Below are positions 31,616-40,832 of a stretch of 59,892 bases of DNA, one piece after another. The notes beneath the pieces are model-generated. The model made no database searches, had not been told where the DNA came from, and saw nothing but the letters and a program-made list of their open reading frames with translations. Position numbers and translations under genes: made by a program. Every line of letters starts with the position of its first letter. Within the stretch, counting starts at the first letter, position 1. The stretch comes from Polyangiaceae bacterium (lineage in GTDB: Bacteria > Myxococcota_A > Polyangia > Polyangiales > Polyangiaceae), in contig JABFXY010000115.1 of assembly GCA_013361525.1 (NCBI GenBank), forward strand, positions 1-59,892, read 5' to 3'.

Positions 31616-32832
31616 GGCATCACCCCCGTCGCGCGCACGATCGAGTCGGGATAGACGCCGACCTCCGTCGTGGAGACCGTCTCGAGATCGTCGCCGACGA
31701 TCACGACGCGTCCCGGTGACTTCTTGTCACCCTCACAGACGACGGCGTAGCCGCTGTCGAGGCGCTGGACCGCGTGGGGCAATACACATTCATCGTCGAG
31801 GAACGTCCGTGTCTCGGTCTCTTCGACGCCCGTGAGATCGACCACGACGAGCGCATCGGGCTGTTGGGTCGGAATGACGAGCTTCGTCCCGTCAGTCGAT
31901 ACTGCGGGGAAATACGGCGCGCCGAGCGTCGTCACGGTGCGGGCGGTGTCGACGGTGAGCGTCGTCGTGTCGATGAATCGCACGTCCTTCGATACGGTGC
32001 TGGATACGACGAGCGTGGTTTCGCCCTCGAGCAGCAGCGCGGCATAAGGTCCGTAGGTCGGCGACCCGAAGCCGACGACGCCGGGCCCCACATCGACGTA
32101 TTCGATTGCATCGGTGTCGAGATCGACGACGGCGATTTTGTCTTCGCCATAACAGGTCACATAAAGCGGTGAGCCCGTCGGCTGCGTCATCGCCATTCCG
32201 TGTGGCGCGACGCACGTCGATAGAAGATGGGGCGACGGCGAGCCTATGGGCTCGATCTCGTCGGGGCTCGCGACCGCAATGGTCGCGCGGGCCTTCGCGA
32301 GATCGGTCGGGTTCTTCGTCGCGCGCACGAGATCGAAATGGGTGACGACGATGCGCTTGCCGTCGGCGGAGAGCGCGATGTCGCCGGGGCTCGCCTCGAC
32401 ACGGACCTGCCCCACGACCGACAAATCGCTGAGCCTGAGCTTCTGGATGTAGCCGGGCACGACGGCCGAGCCGTGAAGGGCGTGGGGTCCGGTGGCCGTC
32501 GTGAGCGGGTAGGAGAGCGCCACGTAGCCATACGTGAGGTCCTGATCGATCGCGATGTGGTGGGGCCCGTCGAGATCGACCGGGTTTCGCCCCACGGGTC
32601 TGCGGTCGATCAACGCACCGGACGAAAGATCGATCACGCTGACCGTGTCGGAGAGGCTGTCCGTGACGAAACCGACCGGCCCCGGGGGATATGCGACAGG
32701 CGCGACACGGTCCGGATATGCCTCACCCTCGTAGGGAAGCGTTTCGGTCTCGGTGATGGGATCGGGCTCACACGCGGCGATCGAAGTCAGCGCAGCGGCG
32801 ACCAGTGGGATGGGCGAACGAAGCAAGCGCAT
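31612..32832 (-). CDS. YVTN-type beta-propeller lipoprotein, 406 aa
   Basis: ATG 32832 starts MRLLRSPIPLVAAALTSIAAC, a lipoprotein signal. The mature protein has regular propeller repeats, for example GFVTDSLSDTVSVIDLSSG, GDIALSADGKRIVVTHFD and DKIAVVDLDTDAIEYVDVG. Such propellers often dock to partner proteins or cytochromes. It is the first gene of an operon with the di-haem cytochrome and the BNR protein. Elsewhere in this window propeller and cytochrome are fused in one chain. A TTG at 32856 is a less likely start. Confidence 0.8.
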   Translation of the reverse strand: MRLLRSPIPLVAAALTSIAACEPDPITETETLPYEGEAYPDRVAPVAYPPGPVGFVTDSLSDTVSVIDLSSGALIDRRPVGRNPVDLDGPHHIAIDQDLTYGYVALSYPLTTATGPHALHGSAVVPGYIQKLRLSDLSVVGQVRVEASPGDIALSADGKRIVVTHFDLVRATKNPTDLAKARATIAVASPDEIEPIGSPSPHLLSTCVAPHGMAMTQPTGSPLYVTCYGEDKIAVVDLDTDAIEYVDVGPGVVGFGSPTYGPYAALLLEGETTLVVSSTVSKDVRFIDTTTLTVDTARTVTTLGAPYFPAVSTDGTKLVIPTQQPDALVVVDLTGVEETETRTFLDDECVLPHAVQRLDSGYAVVCEGDKKSPGRVVIVGDDLETVSTTEVGVYPDSIVRATGVMP

Positions 32833-33075
32833 GGGGTGGTGGGTAAAGCCCGGCAAGCATACGCCGCGGAGCGGGTCGCGACGAGCGAATCATACGCACA
32901 TTTGACTACATTTTAGTCGGTCTTCGCCTCACTTCGAGATCGAGCGCCCGATGGCTTTGAATTCGGCCTACTTTCTGCAGGAAGTCGCTCCCGAATCCAG
33001 GACGGACCTGGGCCTGCTCGACCGCTGGGGGGTTGCGCAGTCCCGCGCCGTCGGGTAACCCCGCAGGCGTTTCGG

Positions 33076-35910
33076 ATGGCCGCTCACTCCCTCGTCATCG
33101 TCGAATCACCCGCAAAAGCCCGCACCATCGCTGGCTATTTGGGCAAGGACTACGTCGTCGAGTCCTCGATCGGCCATATCCGCGACATTCCGCGGAAGGT
33201 CGACCAGGTCCCCGAGTCCCAACGAAACGTTTGGCGACGCTCGCGGTACGGCGTCGACGTCGAGCACGGCTTCAAAGCGCTCTACGTCGTCGACGCCGAC
33301 AAGCGGTCCCAGATCGACAAGCTGAAGAAGCTGCTCGCGGACGCCAAGGTCCTCTACCTCGCAACCGACGAAGATCGCGAAGGGGAGAGCATCGCTTGGC
33401 ATTTGCTCGAGGTCTTGAAGCCCAAGATCCCGGTCAAGCGCATGGTGTTCCACGAGATCACCAAGCCCGCGATCAAGAAGGCGATCGAGCACCCGCGTGA
33501 GCTCGACCGCAGGCTCGTCGACGCCCAGGAGGCGCGCCGCATCCTCGACCGCCTGTACGGCTTCGACGTCTCGCAGGTGCTCTGGAAGAAGGTGTTGCCG
33601 AAGCTGTCCGCGGGCCGCGTGCAGAGCGTCGCGACGCGCATCATCGTCGGCCGCGAGAAAGAGCGGATGCGCTTCGTCAAAGCGTCCTACTGGGACCTCG
33701 ACGCGACGCTCGAGGCCGAGGGCGGACAGTTCGCGGCGGGGCTCGTCGCGGCGTCCGGCCAGCGCGTCGCCACCGGCAAAGACTTCGACGAATCGGGCAA
33801 GCTCACGAAGAGCGTGCTGCTCCTCGACGAGGCGAAGGCGCGCGGGCTCGCCGAAGGGCTGCGCGGCCAGACGGTCACCGTCCAGAGCGTCGAGCGAAAG
33901 CCCAACAAGCGCTCCCCCGCTGCGCCGTTCATGACGTCGACGCTCCAGCAGGAGGCGAGCCGCAAGCTTCGCATGTCGGCCAAGCGCGCGATGCAGCTCG
34001 CGCAGAAGCTCTACGAGGGCGGCTACATCACGTACATGCGTACCGACTCGACACAGCTGTCGACGGCCGCCATCGACAGCGCGCGCGCGCTGATCCTGAA
34101 GATGTACGGCTCGGACTACCTGCCCAAAGAGCCGCGCCACTACGCGAAGAAGGTCAAGAACGCGCAAGAGGCCCACGAAGCGATCCGCCCGGCGGGCGAC
34201 ACGTTCCGTCACCCGGAAGAGGTCGCGCGCGAGGTCGGCGCGGACGAGGCGAAGATCTACGAGCTCATCTGGATGCGCACCATTGCGTCACAGATGAACG
34301 ACTCGATCGGCGAGAGCGTCCAGGTGAAGATCGTCGGCAAGTCCAACGGCACCGACGTCGAGCTCGGTGCAAGTGGGCACAGCATCATCTTCCCGGGGTT
34401 CCTCCGCGCGTACGTCGAAGGCAGCGACGATCCGTCCGCCGAGCTCGAGAGCCGCGAGCGCCACCTGCCGCGCCTCGTCGAGGGACAGTCGCTCCGCGTG
34501 CTCGAGACGGAGCCGAAGGCGCACGAGACGCAGCCTCCGGCGCGCTTCACCGAAGCGAGCCTCGTGCAGAAGATGGAAGAGCTCGGCGTGGGCCGCCCCT
34601 CCACCTACGCGAGCATCATCGGCACGATCATCGATCGCGGCTACGTCTGGAAGAAGGGCTCCGCGCTCGTCCCGAGCTTCACCGCGTTCGCGGTGACGCA
34701 GCTGCTCGAGAAGCATTTCGACGCACTCGTCGATTACGCCTTCACCGCGAAGATGGAGGACGACCTCGACGCGATCGCCGAGGGCGAGCAGCTCCCGGAG
34801 CCGTGGCTCGCACGTTTCTATTTCGGCGAATCCGGGCCGAAAAAGAAGGAGAAGCTGCCGAAGGGCGCGAAGCGCGAGAAGGGCAGCGACGGCGGGATCC
34901 AGACCCTCGGGTTGAAGAACCTCGTCGAAGAGCGCCTCGACGAGATCGACGCGCGCGCCATCAATTCCTTCCAGCTCGGCACCGACGACACAGGACGCGA
35001 CATCGTCGTTCGCGTCGGCCGGTTCGGCCCGTACCTCGAACGCGGCGACGCCAAGGCGAGCGTTCCGCGAGACCTGGCCCCCGACGAGCTCACGATCCCG
35101 AAGGCGACCGAGCTCCTCGACGCGCCGAGCGGTGACCGCGTGCTCGGCAACGATCCGGAGACTGCGAAGCCCATCTACCTGAAGAGCGGCCGCTTCGGTC
35201 CCTACATCCAGCTCGGCGACGCCGAGCCGAACGGAGATCAACCGAAGCGTGCGTCGCCTCTTCGCTCGATGAGCCTCGAGACGCTCACGCTCGAGGACGC
35301 GCTCCAGGTGCTGTCGCTGCCGCGCACCGTCGGCGTCGACCCCGAGAAGAAGGAGCCGATCGTCGCGCAGATCGGCAAGTTCGGCCCGTACGTCACCTGC
35401 GGCAAGGAGAGCCGGAGCCTCGAGCGTGAGGAGCACGTCTTCACGATCACGCTCGACGAGGCGCGCGCGCTCCTCGCGCAGCCGAAGAAGCGTATGCAGC
35501 GGGCCCCCGCGGAGCCGCTGAAGACCTTCCCGGAGGACAGCGTCTCCAAGCAGCCCATCAAGGTCATGACCGGCCGCTTCGGCCTGTACGTGACCGACGG
35601 CGTGACCAACGCGACCTTGCGCAGCTCCGACTCGCTCGAGACGCTGTCGCACGAGCGCGCGATGGAGCTTCTGCAGATGCGCCGCGAAAAAGAAGAGGCC
35701 GAGGGCGGCTCCAAGGCCGCTCGCGGAAAGAAGCCGGCGCGCGGCAAGGCCCCCGCAGCGAGCGACAAGCCCGCAAAGGCGGCCAAGGCACCGAAGGAAG
35801 CCGGCGCGAAGCCTGCGGCGGCGAAGAAGCCCGCCGCGAAGAAGCCCGCGGGCTCCAACGGGGCCGCGGCGAGCAAGCCGAAAGCAAAGCGACCGAGCGC
35901 ACGCGCCTGA
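33076..35910 (+). CDS. topA: DNA topoisomerase I, 944 aa
   Basis: A type IA topoisomerase that relaxes negative supercoils. The Toprim domain starts at LVIVESPAKARTIAGYLG and has TDEDREGE near residue 97. The catalytic tyrosine is Tyr320 in YITYMRTDST, matching Tyr319 of the E. coli enzyme. The decatenation domain reads LGVGRPSTYASIIGTI. Instead of zinc fingers, the C-terminus has four GRFGPY-type repeats (GRFGPYLERGD, GRFGPYIQLGD, GKFGPYVTCG, GRFGLYVTDG). A Lys/Ala/Pro-rich tail of about 65 residues follows and probably binds DNA. A strong palindromic terminator follows the gene. Confidence 0.96.
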   Translation: MAAHSLVIVESPAKARTIAGYLGKDYVVESSIGHIRDIPRKVDQVPESQRNVWRRSRYGVDVEHGFKALYVVDADKRSQIDKLKKLLADAKVLYLATDEDREGESIAWHLLEVLKPKIPVKRMVFHEITKPAIKKAIEHPRELDRRLVDAQEARRILDRLYGFDVSQVLWKKVLPKLSAGRVQSVATRIIVGREKERMRFVKASYWDLDATLEAEGGQFAAGLVAASGQRVATGKDFDESGKLTKSVLLLDEAKARGLAEGLRGQTVTVQSVERKPNKRSPAAPFMTSTLQQEASRKLRMSAKRAMQLAQKLYEGGYITYMRTDSTQLSTAAIDSARALILKMYGSDYLPKEPRHYAKKVKNAQEAHEAIRPAGDTFRHPEEVAREVGADEAKIYELIWMRTIASQMNDSIGESVQVKIVGKSNGTDVELGASGHSIIFPGFLRAYVEGSDDPSAELESRERHLPRLVEGQSLRVLETEPKAHETQPPARFTEASLVQKMEELGVGRPSTYASIIGTIIDRGYVWKKGSALVPSFTAFAVTQLLEKHFDALVDYAFTAKMEDDLDAIAEGEQLPEPWLARFYFGESGPKKKEKLPKGAKREKGSDGGIQTLGLKNLVEERLDEIDARAINSFQLGTDDTGRDIVVRVGRFGPYLERGDAKASVPRDLAPDELTIPKATELLDAPSGDRVLGNDPETAKPIYLKSGRFGPYIQLGDAEPNGDQPKRASPLRSMSLETLTLEDALQVLSLPRTVGVDPEKKEPIVAQIGKFGPYVTCGKESRSLEREEHVFTITLDEARALLAQPKKRMQRAPAEPLKTFPEDSVSKQPIKVMTGRFGLYVTDGVTNATLRSSDSLETLSHERAMELLQMRREKEEAEGGSKAARGKKPARGKAPAASDKPAKAAKAPKEAGAKPAAAKKPAAKKPAGSNGAAASKPKAKRPSARA

Positions 35911-35932
35911 TCGGCGTCACGCGTTGCGGGAG

Positions 35933-35970
35933 GCGAGCGTCACGCGTGACGCTCGCTCCGTAACGTTTTC
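35933..35970 (+). terminator. Rho-independent-like terminator after topA
   Basis: A perfect 24-bp palindrome at 35933-35956 (half-site GCGAGCGTCACG) is followed by TTTT at 35966-35969. It lies 23 bp after the topA stop. Confidence 0.65.
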
Positions 35971-36077
35971 GATGCAGAGCGCCTCTTTCGCGCTGTTTTC
36001 GGGACAGACGTGGCGGGCACACGTGCTGCAATCGGGCATCCGCGCAACCGGTTTCCGGTGCGAGAGGAAGGTCCCCG

Positions 36078-36917
36078 ATGCACGGCTTCGTTCAGCTCCC
36101 TTGTCCCAAATGCTCCACGACGACGTGGATCACCCCGCAGGTCGGTTATGGGATCTGCCCCGCTTGCCACACGGAGGTCCGCGCAGGCGGCGCGCCTGCA
36201 GGCGCCGGCGTGCCGATGCCCGGTCCGGTCAACGCGCCGGCTGGCCCCGCCGCGCCCCCGATGGCGATGCCGATGGCGATGGCGTCGAGGCCCGGCGGCC
36301 ATCGTCTGCGCGCGGCGCTGATGATCGGCGCCGTCGTCGTCATCGGCGCCGGCAGCGTCGCGTTCATGACGCTGAAGAACAAGTACCTCGGCACCGGAAA
36401 GAAGGACACGGCGAGCTACGTCTCGCTCGGCCTGAATGCAGACCGGCCCGATGGCGACGCGATGATCACCTCGGTCGCCGACCGCGCGACGAAATGGAAG
36501 AAAGACGCGTACTTCTGGTCGGTGAACTACCAAGCCGTCCGCTCCGACGGGACGGTCGACGTCGAAAAGGGCGCCGAGGTCCAATACATCTCGCCGAGTC
36601 GTGTCGTGAAGAAGTCGAAGAAGGACCGCGAGGACAGCATTCGCAAGTTCGCGTATTCGCAAAATGGCGCCGATTACTCGAAGCAATGGGACGCCATCAA
36701 CGAATGGAAGAACGTCGAGAAGCCCGAGGCCCCCGAATGCACCATCAAGGACCTCACCGGGAAGCTCCAAAAGGACGGCCTCACCGGCGACAAGACCGTC
36801 AGGATAAGCTTCGACCCTCAGTTCGATTGGAAAAGCGAGCAGCTGTGGCACGTCATCGGCACTGATCCGCAGATCGATGCCCGGTATTCGATGAAGACGT
36901 GCGAGAAGGTCGAGTAG
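36078..36917 (+). CDS. Zinc-ribbon membrane protein, 279 aa
   Basis: The N-terminus has a zinc ribbon, CPKCSTTTWITP...GYGICPACH (two CxxC pairs). A Pro/Met/Ala linker with PMAMPMAM follows, then one transmembrane helix near residues 77-97 (LRAALMIGAVVVIGAGSVAFM). The remaining 180 residues, rich in Lys, Asp and Trp, would lie outside the membrane and have no recognised fold. GAGGAAGG precedes the ATG. The single-helix topology and cytoplasmic zinc ribbon resemble other myxobacterial regulatory membrane proteins. Function is unknown. Confidence 0.75.
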   Translation: MHGFVQLPCPKCSTTTWITPQVGYGICPACHTEVRAGGAPAGAGVPMPGPVNAPAGPAAPPMAMPMAMASRPGGHRLRAALMIGAVVVIGAGSVAFMTLKNKYLGTGKKDTASYVSLGLNADRPDGDAMITSVADRATKWKKDAYFWSVNYQAVRSDGTVDVEKGAEVQYISPSRVVKKSKKDREDSIRKFAYSQNGADYSKQWDAINEWKNVEKPEAPECTIKDLTGKLQKDGLTGDKTVRISFDPQFDWKSEQLWHVIGTDPQIDARYSMKTCEKVE

Positions 36918-36929
36918 GTCGCGGGCGAA

Positions 36930-38096
36930 TTACTTCTTCGGGGTGGGTTGTTTCGCGGGTGCCTTCGCGGGCACGGCGGGTTTGCCGGGGGATTGCTTGG
37001 CTACGGGCTGCTTCGACGCACCTGGCAGCGCCGTCGATTGGCCGGGCATGGGGGGGACGAGCAGCTCCGGGTCGACGCGAATCTCGAAGTAGTTCATTGC
37101 CCAATGCAGGTGGGAGCCGGTCGCGCGACCGCTCTTGCCGCTGGTCGCGACGATGTCGCCTTTGCTCACCTCGTCACCGACCTTCTTCTTGAACCCCGAC
37201 AGGTGAATGAACGTCGAGGTCACGCCGTGACCGTGATCGATCACGAGCGTCCCGCCGGCGAGCGGCATGTCGGACTCGACGAATACCACCTTGCCGCAAG
37301 CGGGCGCTTTGACCGGCGTGCCGAGGGGGACGGCGATGTCGACGCCCCAATGGATACCACCATCGGTATCGTTGAGGACGCGGTCTTGACCATAGCGAGA
37401 CGTAATCTTGCCGACGACGGGCCAAGAGAAGCCGTCCTTGTAGCAATTCTTCAATCCGTACTTCATCCGCACGGCGTCGACACGCGCCTCGCCTTCGGCG
37501 ATCTTCCGCTTCATCTTGGCGTCGGGCTTCACCATTTGATTGGGTAGCCCGGAGATCTCGTCCTTCTCGTACGTCCTCTGCTCCACGTCGAAGACATGCT
37601 CGAGCGCCGAGCCGTCTTTGAAATGGATCACCATTTTTTCTTTTTTGGGTGCATTGCGAAAGAACGCGATGGGGAATTCACCGTCGTCGCTGACGACCGC
37701 GCGGTGACCGGGAAAATCGATCCGGCCGACCTTCCCGTCGACCTTCGCGAAGAGCAGCCCGCCCTGGATCACTTTGCCCGTGAGCTGCAGCCGGCTCGGA
37801 TCGGCTTTCTCCTCGGTGGCAACGGCGCTCGCGGACGTGCCGGGCGGCGCCGAAGCAGGGACGACGGCGCTGTCCGAAGCGAGCGCCGCCGTCTCGGGTG
37901 CGGCCGCGCTGTTCGCGGTCGCAGCGACCTCCGCGCTCGGCTCGGCGGAGGCTGCTGCGGCGGTGGCGGCCGCGGCTTCCTCCGTGCTCTTCGAGGACGG
38001 GGCGTCACTCGGTGCGCTTTCGGCGCCGGAGCTACAAGCGGAGACGAGCAATACGAGCAATGGCACAAACGTCGAGCGCTGCCGTCGTGTCGTCAT
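36930..38096 (-). CDS. M23-family peptidase lipoprotein, 388 aa
   Basis: A LytM/M23-type domain near residues 225-340 has GGIHWGVDIAVPLGTP and SGRATGSHLHWAM, which carry the zinc-binding HxxxD and HxH motifs. It could cut peptide cross-bridges or act as an amidase activator. The leader MTTRRQRSTFVPLLVLLVSAC ends in lipobox VSAC. Residues 25-110 are an Ala/Ser/Glu-rich linker, and the C-terminus is Pro/Lys-rich (KAPAKQPTPKK). A region with PDFPGHRAVVSDDGEFP-like beta strands precedes the catalytic domain. ATG 38096 is chosen because it places the signal peptide at the N-terminus. Confidence 0.87.
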   Translation of the reverse strand: MTTRRQRSTFVPLLVLLVSACSSGAESAPSDAPSSKSTEEAAAATAAAASAEPSAEVAATANSAAAPETAALASDSAVVPASAPPGTSASAVATEEKADPSRLQLTGKVIQGGLLFAKVDGKVGRIDFPGHRAVVSDDGEFPIAFFRNAPKKEKMVIHFKDGSALEHVFDVEQRTYEKDEISGLPNQMVKPDAKMKRKIAEGEARVDAVRMKYGLKNCYKDGFSWPVVGKITSRYGQDRVLNDTDGGIHWGVDIAVPLGTPVKAPACGKVVFVESDMPLAGGTLVIDHGHGVTSTFIHLSGFKKKVGDEVSKGDIVATSGKSGRATGSHLHWAMNYFEIRVDPELLVPPMPGQSTALPGASKQPVAKQSPGKPAVPAKAPAKQPTPKK

Positions 38097-38177
38097 GCGC
38101 CCAAGGTGCCAGAGCCGAGAAACACACGCCAAGTCGCGATTGCGATTGCGACAGGCACGTATTGCGACACGGTATCT

Positions 38178-39590
38178 CTACACCAATGTTCGACGTCCCC
38201 CGTCGACCGATGTGGGCGCAGGATCACCATCGAGCATTGCCTCGAGTGCGGGCGCGATGACTCGATCGATGGCATGACGCCTCAGCTCCGCGCGCACCGA
38301 CGCGCCGACGTAGCCGCGCGCGAGAAGGCGCTCGTCCTCGGCGCTCGCGGCGGGCACGGGCCCACATGCGAGCGACGCCCGGAGCGCGCCCAACGATTCG
38401 CGCACCACCGCGGCCGCGCGCGGTCCGTGCGCTTCGAGCAGCCACGCGACGGAGCGCCACGCGAGGACAGCGTGCTCGGACTCGTCGCGGGTGATCTCGC
38501 GCAAAACGAAGCGGAGCGCCGGATCTTCGACGCGCTCGAGCGCCTCCTTCGCTTCCATCGCGGCCACCGTCTCGCCGACGCAGCCCTCCGTGATCACGGT
38601 GGCGAGCACGGACTCCAGGCTCGCGTCCGACAACGCGCGGTCCATGGCGAGGGCCCCGGGCCCGAGCGCCTCGCCCGCGTACGCCGAAGCGAGCGCGAAC
38701 GCGAAGCGCGCGTGGCGCGTCTCGTCCACCATTGCCGATTGAGTGCGTGAGACGAGCTCCGGAGGCGCCCCGAGCGACAGCAACTGCAGCGCGAACCGCG
38801 CGAACGCCGCAATGGACGCATGTTCCATTCGACCGATGTCCGTCCAATACGCGGCGAGCTTCGCGCGCGTGTCGCGATCGAGCCCTTCGAGCCGAGGCTG
38901 CAGATCTGTCGCCGCCCAATCCTCGCGCGTCTCGGCGTCGGCCAATCGCTCTTCACCGTCGACGACGAAGGGCCGGCCGATGGCGCAATCGATCGGCCGG
39001 CACAGCTTCTTCGTGCCGTCCGAGCTGCATTGGGCGCTCTCGCCGCAATCGGCGTCGCTCGCGCACTCGTCGTCGGGCGATTGGCATTGGAATGCGAGAC
39101 CGCCGCAGCCGGGGTCGGTGACGTAGCTCGCACAGAGGAGCGCGTCTCCACAGCTCGCGTCGTCGGTGCACGACGATCTCACGCAGCTGCCGGTGACGCC
39201 GCCGCAGATGCAGATGAATCCTGCGGAGCAATCGGCGTCGGTCGCGCACCCGCTCGCGCAAAAGCAACCGTCTCCGAAATCGTCGTTCACGCAATGGCCG
39301 AACGGCGTGTCTGCGCAATCGTCGTCGGTCTGGCAACCGAGCGCGGCCGAGCATTGGAAGTCGGGTCGGGGCGCGGTGATCGCGCATTCGACGGCCGCTG
39401 GACGGTGCGTCCAACCGCCGTCATCGCAGGTCTCGAAGCCCGTATCGACGCCGTCGATCACGACGGGCTGCGGGTTGTCGCACGGAATGCTCGAGGCCTC
39501 TCCGCACCCGGCGACGGGCAGCGTGACGAGCCCGGCGACGATGGTCGATCCCCAGCGCTCGACGCGCGCCCTTCGCGTTGCCTGCGTCAT
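38178..39590 (-). CDS. Cys-rich lipoprotein with ferritin-like domain, 470 aa
   Basis: ATG 39590 starts a lipoprotein leader ending VAGC. Residues about 50-230 contain many DxDC-type cysteine repeats (CQTDDDCADTPFGHC, CATDADCSAGF, CASDADCGESAQC). These are typical of myxobacterial surface proteins and probably disulfide-bonded. Residues about 255-440 match ferritin-like di-iron proteins: HASIAAFARFALQLLSLG, SAMVDETRHARFAFALA and ITRDESEHAVLAW provide the Glu/His ligands. The helical region could oxidise iron or another substrate. Pairing it with a disulfide-rich exported domain is uncommon outside Myxococcota. Confidence 0.78.
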   Translation of the reverse strand: MTQATRRARVERWGSTIVAGLVTLPVAGCGEASSIPCDNPQPVVIDGVDTGFETCDDGGWTHRPAAVECAITAPRPDFQCSAALGCQTDDDCADTPFGHCVNDDFGDGCFCASGCATDADCSAGFICICGGVTGSCVRSSCTDDASCGDALLCASYVTDPGCGGLAFQCQSPDDECASDADCGESAQCSSDGTKKLCRPIDCAIGRPFVVDGEERLADAETREDWAATDLQPRLEGLDRDTRAKLAAYWTDIGRMEHASIAAFARFALQLLSLGAPPELVSRTQSAMVDETRHARFAFALASAYAGEALGPGALAMDRALSDASLESVLATVITEGCVGETVAAMEAKEALERVEDPALRFVLREITRDESEHAVLAWRSVAWLLEAHGPRAAAVVRESLGALRASLACGPVPAASAEDERLLARGYVGASVRAELRRHAIDRVIAPALEAMLDGDPAPTSVDGGRRTLV

Positions 39591-39737
39591 GGGCGGACGT
39601 GCGTTGCAAACGTCGAACCGACGAGAATTGCCGCGAAAGATGCCTGTTTTGCGCGACCGCGGCTCTGGCAACGTGCGCGGTGTCGTTGGCTCACGCTGGC
39701 GCAAACGAAAGAAACATCACGGACCTCGTCATGCCGC

Positions 39738-39765
39738 TTGACTGAAGCGCGTCCCTCGGTAGGAT
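39738..39765 (+). promoter_or_regulatory. Sigma70-like promoter for tRNA-Thr
   Basis: TTGACT at 39738-39743, a 16-bp spacer and TAGGAT at 39760-39765. Initiation is expected near 39772, about 26 bp before the tRNA 5' end. Confidence 0.65.
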
Positions 39766-39797
39766 GCGCCGCCTCGAAGGTCGCTTCAGCGGGCTTC

Positions 39798-39872
<75 letters not shown>

Positions 39873-39875
39873 ACT

Positions 39876-39901
39876 AAAACCAGGCGAAGTTGCCTGGTTT
39901 T
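39876..39901 (+). terminator. Rho-independent terminator of tRNA-Thr
   Basis: AAAACCAGGC (39876-39885) pairs perfectly with GCCTGGTTTT (39892-39901) across a 6-base loop. It starts 4 bases after the encoded CCA and ends in a T run. Confidence 0.8.
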
Positions 39902-39950
39902 GACGTTTCTGGCGCCTGATCCAACGGGTGCGAGGCTACGCGGGTTTGGT

Positions 39951-40829
39951 GTGAGCACATTGGCCGATTCGCTGAGGGGCCGCCGCTTCGGGCTGGTGCT
40001 TTCGGCCGGGTACTTCGGGTTCTTCGGGCACGCGGGTGTCGTCGCAGCGCTCGAAGCCGCGGGCCTCGCGCCGGCAGCGTGGGCGGGCACCAGCGCGGGC
40101 GCGCTCGTCGCTGCAATGGGCGCGTCGGGGATGAACGCGGGCGCGATCGCCGAGCTGATGGGAACGGTGAAGCGCGAGGACTTTTGGGACCCGGCGCCGC
40201 TGTCCCTCGTATGGAACACGCTTCGCGGTCGCGGGGCGACGGGCCTGCTCCGCGGTGAGCGGTTTCGCGCGCTCCTCGAGAGGCACCTGCCGGTCCGCGA
40301 TATCGAGAGCTGCCGCGCGCCGCTGGTGATCGTCACGAGCGACGTCACCTCCGCATCGCCGCGCGTGCACGTACGCGGGCCGCTCGCCGCCGCGGTTCAC
40401 GCGAGCTGCGCATATCCCGGGTTGTTTCAGACGGTCGACGACGAAGCGTCGCAGCTCTGGGACGGCGGCCTCGTCGACAAGGCACCTCTCGTCGCGCTCG
40501 CCGAGCGCGCCTCCGATCTCGATGCGTTGCTCGTCACGTACCTGCCGAGCGACACCAAGGCGGCGGCGACGTCTCGTCCGCGCCGGCACGGGTACGTCGG
40601 TGGGCTCGCGCAGGGACTCGCGGCGGTTCGTCACGAGCACTACGTCTTGCAAGCGAAGCTGTGCGAGGCGCGTGGTCTGCCCGTCTACGAGCTGAGCCCT
40701 ACGTTGACGCCGCTCGGCCCGACGCGGCTGCATCTCGGCCCGCGCGCGCTCGACGAAGCGAGGACGTTCGTGACGTGCGCGCTCGACGGAAGCGCGGAAG
40801 CGATGCGGCCTTACAAGCGCGCGTCGTAG
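39951..40829 (+). CDS. Patatin-like phospholipase, 292 aa
   Basis: Has the patatin Ser-Asp dyad: nucleophile motif GTSAGAL near residue 50 and WDGGLVDKAPL for the catalytic Asp. The oxyanion segment is LSAGYFGFFGHAGVV, which departs from the usual GGGxRG. It is probably a cytoplasmic or membrane-associated lipid acyl hydrolase. The GTG start at 39951 is preferred because any longer frame begins within the tRNA and its terminator. The gene ends 3 bp before the stop of a convergent gene. Confidence 0.85.
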   Translation: MSTLADSLRGRRFGLVLSAGYFGFFGHAGVVAALEAAGLAPAAWAGTSAGALVAAMGASGMNAGAIAELMGTVKREDFWDPAPLSLVWNTLRGRGATGLLRGERFRALLERHLPVRDIESCRAPLVIVTSDVTSASPRVHVRGPLAAAVHASCAYPGLFQTVDDEASQLWDGGLVDKAPLVALAERASDLDALLVTYLPSDTKAAATSRPRRHGYVGGLAQGLAAVRHEHYVLQAKLCEARGLPVYELSPTLTPLGPTRLHLGPRALDEARTFVTCALDGSAEAMRPYKRAS

Positions 40830-40832
40830 CCG

